A stretch of 64,000 nt of DNA from Bimastos eiseni (Eukaryota > Annelida > Clitellata > Crassiclitellata > Lumbricidae), in assembly GCA_959347315.1 (NCBI GenBank), contig OY365811.1, positions 41,266,129 through 41,330,128 of the forward strand, written 5' to 3'. Below, piece by piece: positions 56,294 to 64,000 of this stretch. Numbering within the stretch: the stretch's first letter is position 1; every line of letters starts with the position of its first letter. The translations under genes were made by a program, and so were the position numbers. The notes under the pieces were generated by a model, which saw only the letters and a list, made by a program, of their open reading frames with translations, did not search any database and was not told where the DNA came from.

Positions 56294-59200
56294 ATGTTTG
56301 AGGAAAGAGAAATTGGCGCAGATGTTTTGATGGGCTCCGCCGTCTGCGCTGGAATCTTCGTTGTGTTCCTTCTGGTCAAGCGGAACGGAGACAAGGATGG
56401 CAACAAGCGATATCCACCACCGTTGCCACTTCTCTCGCTCGTCGGCGCGATTTTTCGTGGAGGAATGTCGGTGCTGCCAGACCATTTCATGAAAGCCGCG
56501 GAAAAACTTGGACCAATCTTTTCGTTTAAAGTTGGAAAACGGTGAGAAAGTTACCAGTCAGGGTTAGGTTTATAATCGTAGATGTTATCGTCATCATGTT
56601 CATCATCATCACCATCACCTTCATCATCGTCTCCGTCGTCGTAATGATGATGACGATGCTGCCGATTATTATGTTAATCATGATCATGATCACGATCATG
56701 ATCATCATCATGATCATCATGATCATCATGATCATTATCATCATCACCATCATCACCATCATCACCATCATCGTCATCATCGTCATCATCGTCGTCATCA
56801 TCATCATCATCATCACCATCATCATCAACAACAGCAAAAACAACAATAACAGCAACATCAACCTCGTATATACATTGGGAATCTATTGCATTGTACGTCA
56901 CAATGGTCCATTCAAGGCCTGTGACTCTTATGTAATAATAGGCTACATAAAAGCCTATAATTATTGCGGTGAACGAACCTGCTGAGGGGTTCCAGTGAAA
57001 TTCCAGGGCACACTGTTGCCACCGTGAGCAAGTTAGTCATTATTGTCCAGGCAGTTAGTCATGGCCAACAAGTATAATTTGGCATCGGCCTGAGGCGTAA
57101 GTAGGGCTGCGTGGAAAGTATTTTTTGCTACCGTTGGTTCCCTCTCCATGTGGAATTTCTCCACTGTGCGTTCAAGGACATAAATAGGAAATTAATAACG
57201 CCTTTCTTGCGTTCCAGTAATTAACGAAAGGTTCTCTTTATAGTGATGATGATGATCATGATGATGATCATAATGATCATTATTTCGCTGTGATAAACGA
57301 TACAATGCGTTTGCTGATGACGATGACTGTGATGATTGTGATGACGTTAGTAAGGTTTATTATTGTAATCATGATATCGAGACTTTGTACAGACCGATGG
57401 AACTTCAGAACTGATGACCTTATTCTCTGATAATTTATTTGCTGCAGTATGGTCGTTGTGCTTAATGGCTTCGATACGATATACGCAGCGATGGTCCGGC
57501 AGTCAGAGACCTTCGCCGACAGAGGATATTTCTGGACTGAAGAGAAAGTCATCAATAACGAGCGAAGAGGTAAGTTCAACCGCAGCGATCACAACCATAA
57601 AATTAAATCTTGCCTTTTCTGTTGCGCGTCTATAAATAAACTCTGATGAAGCACGACTATGGGCGTGAAACGACTACCCCGTTCAATTTAACTGTTAAAT
57701 CTTTCATCTTGCATTGCAACATAATTTGCAACATAATTTTTTTATCAGCATTATATTTTGATTTATGAAATTAGATTAAGAATTGTTGTTTTGAAATGAG
57801 AATTCAAACTGTGATACTGAATAGTTGCATAATTATATCTTTATAGGCCTTCCGATTTTGTAGGCGCTAATTCAAAGTTTATGTTGCATGTAAGGGTTTC
57901 AAAATCTTTCATATGTTAGCGTTGAATCATTGTTGAACTATGTGCCGATTTTCATATTAGGGGCTGTATTATTATTATAATTATTATAATTATTATTATT
58001 ATTAGACGGACGATTTCTAAAGCACCTCCAACTGTAGGAGGACCAGCAACTGCGGTTTTGTCATAAATACCAATAACACGTTAATAATGTTGTCAGACTT
58101 TTAGTCGGCCTATTTTCCTATTTAACCATAAGTGACTGAGTTCATGTTGTCTTACTTTGTGTTTCTTAAGTTTGTGTTGTGCCTTTAGTGTTTGGCAAAT
58201 TAATTATTAATATTATTTATGAACTGACTAAGCAATCATTTCAAAATGTCCACCTGAAATGGTGTTATTCTACCAGGCATCGCTTTCACACCATACGACG
58301 ATAGATTTAAGAAGTACCACAAACAAATCTTATCCATCCTGAGGGAGTTCGGATTCGGAGTCGAAAGAGTCACGGAGACTCGAATTCTGCAGGAAGTGGA
58401 ATCAATGAATGAAGTGATTCTGAAAGAAAATGGACGTCCGTTCGATACAAAATGGCCGATCACCTTCGCCACAGCAAACGTCGTCATGAGCATTCTCTTC
58501 GGCAAGAACTTCGAAAAAACATACCCGAAAGACCTTTCCATAGTTATTAAGAATGCCAGTGAATGCTTGGAGAACATGGATCTTACCCTCAACATGGCTC
58601 CTGTTGTACGGTTCCTACCGACTTTCCGGAAAAAGATCGACCTCTTGCGATCGTCCAGCGAGAAGTTGCTAAGATCCATCAACGTAGGAATTGACTTGAT
58701 AAAATCCAGCAGTTCTGAGCCATCCTTCATCGGGAGATTTCTGGAGATCGAGGGTACCAACTATAACCATCAGGACCTGGTCTTCATGCTACGTGACCTC
58801 TGTTTGGGTGGTTCGGAGACGGTGTCGTCAACGTTGCAGTGGGCATTGGTGGAATTGGCCAACCATCCCGAGGTTCAGAAAAAATGCCAGAGAGAGCTAG
58901 ATGAGATGGTACCACAAGACAGACTTCCCTCACTCGATGATAAACAGCGTTTGATCTACACAGAAGCACTAATACTGGAAGTCATGAGACGACGTACTAT
59001 TGCTCCATTTTTCGTACTACATGCTCCTCTGAAAGACACCAAACTGCTTGAGTACGACGTACCTAAGGGATGCGTGGTAAGAAACATTGGCTGTCTTTAC
59101 CATGGTAAGGTGAGGCGAAGGTCGGGGTCAAGGTCAGTTGAGGTCGAGGTCAGGGACAGTTGAGGTAAGATCAGAACTTTGCTGTAATTGTTTCATGCCG

Positions 59201-61047
59201 AGACATTTTAAGCGCGTACCTTAGCAAGAAATATGGAGTCTATGCATGGTACATGTCACTGTGAATCAGATGTTCATGTAGGGCCTATTGAGTGACTGTG
59301 TTGCTCCTGATTGTGTGGGATTGGCATGCCGCTGATCTAGTTATAATTAAGCAAGCGTGAATCTACCTTTTGTTTGTAGAATTAAAGCCATTAATATATA
59401 TTCATAATAGCTTCGAATTTCATGGTTTTGACACGACCCTCGACTGTTTGTTCTTCACCTTAACTTGCAAAATTACGTCTTGTAGATACAATGTTATAAA
59501 CCTGTGACAAGATTGTGTTATCGCTACACTTCGGTGTGGTATCAGTTTACATAACCAAAAAGGTCAGGTTGAGAATTGCTATATAACTATTAGATTCGTT
59601 CTGATTTAGGTTGTGCCAAATGGCTACAGTGCTCACATGGACCCGAAGATCTGGGGAGATCCAGAGAACTTCAGACCAGAAAGGTTCATCGACAAGGACA
59701 ACAAGATCATCAACAGTACGAAAGTGGTCGCATTCGGACTCGGTAAGTTGTGAGGAGGATGATGATGATGATGACGATGACGATGACGACGACGGCGACT
59801 GCGACGGCGACGATTACAATGACAATAAAAATAAAAATAATAATAATAATAATTTCATACTATACTAATAGTGATACTAGAGACTGATTGACTCTTACGT
59901 ATAATAATAATGAATTAATGAGTCTGTATTCTTGTCCGATGGTTTTCGTATAAATATATTTATGATATTAAAAATAATAATTATAAAAAAAATAAAAAAT
60001 AAAAATAATAGTAATAATAAATAAATAATAATAATACCTTCCAGCTGTTGGCCATAGAGACCTTGGACCGGTTTAATACTTTGGCAGCAGATTTCATTGG
60101 CAAAATTGGCAATCGCACCTCTCTCATATATGTAAGTGGCGACAGGCGCGACACTGCTTTTCTATTTCAGTGTCTGTCTATCTGCATCCAGCGTTGCAAT
60201 CTGGCACTTTTCTTTTGAACCCTGAAGACGTGGCCTGACCCTCTGGACAACTATTTTAATAATAATTTCTCAGGGCGTAAAAAATTAAAGTTATAATAAT
60301 AACAACTACAACAATTACAACAACAATAGCAACAACAATAAGAATAAGCAGGAAAAGGGTAAGAGGAAGAAGAGGAAGAAAAAGAAGAATGAGAATAAGA
60401 ACACGAAGTAAACCAAGAAGTATAAGAAGAAGAAGACAGAAGAAGAAGAGAAAGAGGAAGAAAAGGAGAAGGAAGAACAGGAAGAACAAGAAAAACAGGA
60501 ACAAGAAGAAAAGGCAGTATCCTGCTCAGACGAGGCCGTATGAAAAAGCACTGTAGGCCCTGCATTTCTCATAAAGAGCGTCATGTTTAAGCCTGAGCCG
60601 GTGACTTGTTTGAATTAATTCATTGGACTTCAGCGTTCTGAGACGATATTAGAGTTCTTATCTCCCTGAGCAGCCCTAGTGGACCAGGATATCGAACCAT
60701 GATAATGCGAAAGTGTAAATTTTTAGGAGTCACTGAATCTACAGTCAAACTGACTATAGACTCGGAGGCTAACCCGACCGAGTCAATAACGTCAACCCCT
60801 AGACTAATATTGACCAACGATCATTGATGCATCCTTCATGAAATGCTCTATCTGCACTTTTCCAGGAAAGCGTTCCTGCATCGGAGAGATTCTGGGTCGA
60901 CAGAGCACCTACCTCTTCATGACCGATCTGATTCAACGTTACACTATCCTACCGCCAGAGGGTCAAGACTTTATCAGTGTGACAGACGTAGTCTCTCTTA
61001 CGACGTGCCCATCACACTTCAACGTTCGTCTGATCCCTCGAATTTGA
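56294..61047 (+). CDS. clan-2 cytochrome P450, gene E
   Basis: Exons 56294-56541 (acceptor at 56291, two bases before the ATG), 57448-57569, 58277-59076, 59610-59742 and 60866-61047: 494 residues, open throughout. It is the most diverged copy. Anchor SAVCAGIFVVFLLVKR near residues 15-30, hinge RYPPPLPLLSLV. The C-helix reads FRKYH where WxxxR is usual. The I-helix LGGSET keeps the acidic residue. EVMR, FRPERF and FGLGKRSCIGE are intact, with the heme Cys near 439. The C-terminus is shorter than in B and C, ending RLIPRI. Intron donors are better consensus (GTGAGA, GTAAGT, GTAAGA, GTAAGT) than the GTTGGA of the other copies. Among the array it has the fewest motif oddities and is the likeliest to be an active monooxygenase. 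AATAAA signals lie at 61406 and 61422. Substrate unknown. Confidence 0.92.
56580..56850. repeat. ATC/ATG trinucleotide repeat, intron 1 of gene E
   Basis: CATCAT and GATCAT units with CGT variants, starting about 45 bases after the donor. It encodes poly-Met, poly-Ile or poly-Asp in various frames; none is a gene. Confidence 0.93.
59755..59855. repeat. GAT/GAC then AAT repeat, intron 4 of gene E
   Basis: GATGATGAC units right after the donor at 59743, then AATAAT. AAT-rich text continues at 59,900-60,035. Confidence 0.9.
60341..60515. repeat. polypurine (GAA/AGG) tract, intron 4 of gene E
   Basis: An almost pyrimidine-free + strand of GAAGAAGAGG-like text about 350-520 bases upstream of exon 5. 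Minus-strand frames here are Leu/Phe/Ser runs. Confidence 0.9.
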
Positions 61048-61405
61048 TCAGCCTATAAGTTGGGCTGATATTGAAGCTTTATATCGTATTTACATTTATT
61101 TCTATTTCATTTTAATAACGTGACATTTCATGCCTCGAATTAAGTATGTACAATTGTACATTAATCGGAAAGTATTGTCCAAAAGTATTCTGAGATCCAA
61201 TATACATAATATGTATTTTTCAAAAGTAATTTGATAATGCATTTGAAAATAGGTTTTAAAACTAATTTTATCGTTGCTCGTTGGTGTTTATATTTAAATT
61301 ACGACAGTGTACTTGACAGTGATGTGTAATTTTTAATGGATTGTCTGAACACGTGGACTTCATGAAGATTCGGTACAGAAGATCCTACTTCGACTGTCGT
61401 AGCTA

Positions 61406-61427
61406 AATAAAAGCAATGAATAATAAA
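61406..61427 (+). terminator. polyadenylation signals of gene E
   Basis: Two AATAAA hexamers (61406-61411 and 61422-61427), about 360 bases past the stop codon. Confidence 0.5.
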
Positions 61428-61429
61428 AG

Positions 61430-62960
61430 TGTTTCTTTCAAAGTATCAATATAAATTGTTCTCATGCAGCATTTCTTTACAAGATAGTCTAAAGAGACAC
61501 ATGGCAGCAATTACTGTTCTTATGCATAAACAGTTTAGCAGCCTGCTATAACTAGAACATTGTGGAGAGCTGCCAGTCTTCCAGTGCTTGGTTGGTCCTT
61601 ATCCAATTGCACAAAATATTTAAAAATCTTATATCGTCCTTGTTTAAAGCAGATTATGCGTGGCTAGTTGCTAGCATTACATACCCCCATTCATATGTGT
61701 AAGTGAAGTCCAGAAAAGAATTCTTAGAGTCATGTGGATACTGTACGGTAGTGATAAATTATGGCGACCCTGTTATAAACATTGAAAGGGAAAATACTAA
61801 TAGAAATTGGGCACAGGTCACGCTGCAGTGGAAAAATTCAACGGACCAGCTCGCTACACTGAAAGTCCCTGGGAAGCCCTGCTCTAGACAACCTGCGCTA
61901 CATGTACATGATTATATTGCTTTGGCAGGTCGTTCAACTTGCACGTTGTAATAATACAACAGTCGACAAAACCACCAACACAGTGTTTGTGTCAATAGAG
62001 TTGGCTGACGTATCGAACAATTTAAGACTGTAACTTTGTGATCATTAATCATTACTAACAAGTGGCTAAATCGGAGTTCATGTTTCGAGGAGATGCTTGA
62101 TTTAAGATTGCAGTTCAGGGACAATGGTAATAACAGTTTTGCATAGCATCAATAATAATTATAAATAGGCCTATAATATATAATTATAGTGTCAATACAA
62201 ACTTGTACATAGTTCAATACGAGCCGTTTAAACCGAGTTCTTGGCTCAATAAAACATGATTGCAATGAATTTATGGTCCTATTGTTGGCAACAACAGGCA
62301 TAGACTATAATTATATCGACACGGATACATGCATTGTTTGGCACGGTGGGTGATTGGTTCGAGCAGTCAGCTTGTATCACAGAGGGGATATGTTCAATCC
62401 TCAGGGAAATATTGTGCGCCAAGGACTAGCTGAAGGTCTCTCAACGGTAACTGGTTGATAGACCTTGAGCAAGTCATTTTCACACTATAACTGGTTTGTA
62501 TAAAATTGCATTTGCACCTATTCTGTGCATTTGTGCACTTCTGAACTCCGATAGAGGGACAATAGCAATATATCATGAATGTGTATCAACTGTGTACTCA
62601 TTTGATTTTCATTGATGCCGATATATAATTCCTTTCCAAATTTTGACTACCATTCATTACTAGAAGTTAATAATTATCATTAACTCAAGGTTCATTATTG
62701 CTTCAGCATGCGTTCCAACCATGGCAATCGATCATTTCGATTACATTGCATTAAATTTCACCCACCGTTCGAAATCACAATCTTCACAGCGGTCGGATTT
62801 TACATGGCAAACAATGCGAAATAAATAACTCATGACGGTCCATTATTGCATTCTTCCTTAAGTGTGGGGTGATTGAGTTATTTTAAGGGACAAACATACA
62901 CAAACCATAAACACAAGTTGTGTTAGACCTTATAAAAGTGTCAAAGTCAGATACAATGCC
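61430..62960. other. spacer after P450 gene E
   Basis: No gene recognised. The frame at 61,703-61,951 (+) has no identifiable domain. A possible tRNA-like SINE head is listed separately. Confidence 0.45.
62338..62425 (+). mobile_element. possible tRNA-like SINE head
   Basis: TTGGCACGGTGGGTGATTGG, then about 40 bases on a weak B-box ATGTTCAATCCTC. The general order fits a tRNA-derived promoter, but the B box departs from consensus. Confidence 0.35.
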
Positions 62961-62969
62961 GAGTTCAAT

Positions 62970-63110
62970 ATATAGAAAATTCGGTCTGTAATTTACAAGC
63001 CTCATTGCAATCTTATAACCTCCCAAATACATAATTAATCACTCAGTTGTATTCTCGCAACGATCTCAGACCGAAATACTTTGGACCTTGTTATAGATAA
63101 ATCGAGCATT
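62970..63110 (+). repeat. downstream spacer block, copy 3
   Basis: TTACAAGCCTCATTGCAATC, CTCGCAACGATCTCAGACCG and AAATACTTTGGACCTTG match the blocks at 44,600 and 52,250. Confidence 0.75.
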
Positions 63111-63479
63111 GTTGTAAAATAACTAGATTGTAGGCCACACTTACTGGGTGCGTAAATGTCACTGCCAGCGATGCATTTCATAATTTGAGGCCATTGCACG
63201 ATCACTACCTGCCCGAAATGTGAATCTGAGGTGACGCCCGAGGAGACGCTAAGACAATGGGAGACGACTAATGAATCATCATGTTTATCATCGATCATAC
63301 GTGTCAATCAAACCGATCAACCATTCGATCAAGATGTCGCATCGTAACAGGCTCGGCAGAGATCCGAGGGAGAGGCAGGATGCTCCACATATTGTGTTGT
63401 GACAGATATAACACTTTACGTCATTGACCTCGACATTATTTTCAAGTGGACTGTAGGTCTATTCGTCGTTCTTAGGCAA

Positions 63480-63565
63480 CCGAGCCATTGAAGTCCGGAC
63501 ATTGTGTTCAAACAGACGGTTTATCTTCAAAGACTGACTCAGTGTTATCAGCAACACACGACAAG
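63480..63565 (+). promoter_or_regulatory. possible leader exon of a sixth P450 unit
   Basis: GTTATCAGCAACACACGACA, then AAG with donor GTAGGG at 63566, resembling the leader ends of D (CGACAAG) and E (CAACAACACAC). With the spacer block at 62,970 placed as before unit E, it suggests another P450 whose coding exons lie beyond 64,000. No coding exon of it is visible here. Confidence 0.35.
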
Positions 63566-63754
63566 GTAGGGAAATCATTAAAAAATTAAACCTTTTTACA
63601 CGCGTAAAAACAATCTGATGTGATACGGGCAACGATTAACCTGCTGCCTCTGTCTAATAATGTTTCAATTAGGTCTTCGTTTTTGTGAGTAATTTACCAC
63701 TTATTATCGCCAGTTTCTGACAGACTATTCTTTGGACAACATTCTGATTTGATG

Positions 63755-63835
63755 CAGCGCTCATAAATAATCTGGTGTTCTACGCTTAGCTTTCAAGTGG
63801 CGCCTTAGAAGTTTGGTGATTACGATTACGACAAC
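63755..63835 (+). repeat. dispersed repeat shared with 33,775-33,840
   Basis: CTGGTGTTCTACGCTTAGCT with following TTTCAAGTGGCGCCTTAGAA aligns with CTGGTACCCTGCGCTTGGCT and onward at about 33,780, just after the retrotransposon fragment in gene B. Probably the tail of the same kind of element. Confidence 0.45.
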
Positions 63836-64000
63836 GATTGACGAAGAATAGCCTCAACGGACGAGCTATCAATCCCAGTGAACGATTGTCAAGGTGCGAG
63901 ATACCGCACTGCGCCATCTGGGGCGGCCCAAACAAAGACCTACCTGAGATTTTTCTGCACACTGGTATCCTCTTCATCTACGAGGGCCTCCCTGCGATCT

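Overview
The window looks like a piece of an animal genome, most probably a marine invertebrate; an echinoderm or hemichordate is my guess, not a proof. The signs are spliced genes with GT-AG introns, A+T-rich DNA full of microsatellites, a very frequent TAGGCCTA word, small DNA transposons, a Helitron, non-LTR retrotransposon debris and a degenerate TTAGGG block. There is no bacterial-style gene packing, rRNA gene or CRISPR array.

Layout. Positions 1 to about 7.4 kb are intergenic: trinucleotide and AT microsatellites, a retrotransposon tail, a 14-bp tandem repeat, a palindrome and CRE cluster, and a tRNA-like SINE remnant. Positions 7421-15911 (+) carry a gene for a SEC14-like lipid-transfer protein (CRAL-TRIO-N, CRAL-TRIO and GOLD domains). 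I rebuilt it as 13 exons with consistent phases; one exon is partly hidden by a 200-base run of N. Its introns contain a complete non-autonomous Helitron, one GC-AG intron and a pair of near-identical repeats that flank one exon. Positions 16-22.3 kb hold no recognisable gene, but do hold two copies of a hAT-like MITE, a retrotransposon remnant and a terminal-inverted-repeat element.

From 22.3 kb to the right edge lies a tandem array of clan-2 cytochrome P450 genes, all on +. Each has five coding exons of nearly fixed size (248, 122, 800, 133 and 182-203 nt) in the same phases, preceded by a non-coding first exon. I call them A to E. B (31481-36744), C (40985-44422) and E (56294-61047) are open throughout and encode 501, 501 and 494 residues. 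A (25648-28622) is a deletion-ridden pseudogene. D (46481-50950) has a mutated splice acceptor, a 2-nt frameshift, a lost heme-loop glycine and a deletion in its last exon. A sixth unit may start near 63.5 kb, with its coding exons beyond the window.

The array has grown by segmental duplication. Upstream blocks, a CATA microsatellite, a promoter block and an ATC microsatellite at the start of intron 1 recur in most or all units. The best observations for a second look are an approximately 530-bp TTAGGG-like block in unit C with a 9-bp flanking direct repeat and empty sites in A and B; two long near-perfect hairpins in the same unit; and unusual P450 motifs, namely loss of the C-helix Arg in all copies and of the I-helix acidic residue in C and D. 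I saw no wholly new biological system; the interest lies in gene-cluster birth and decay.
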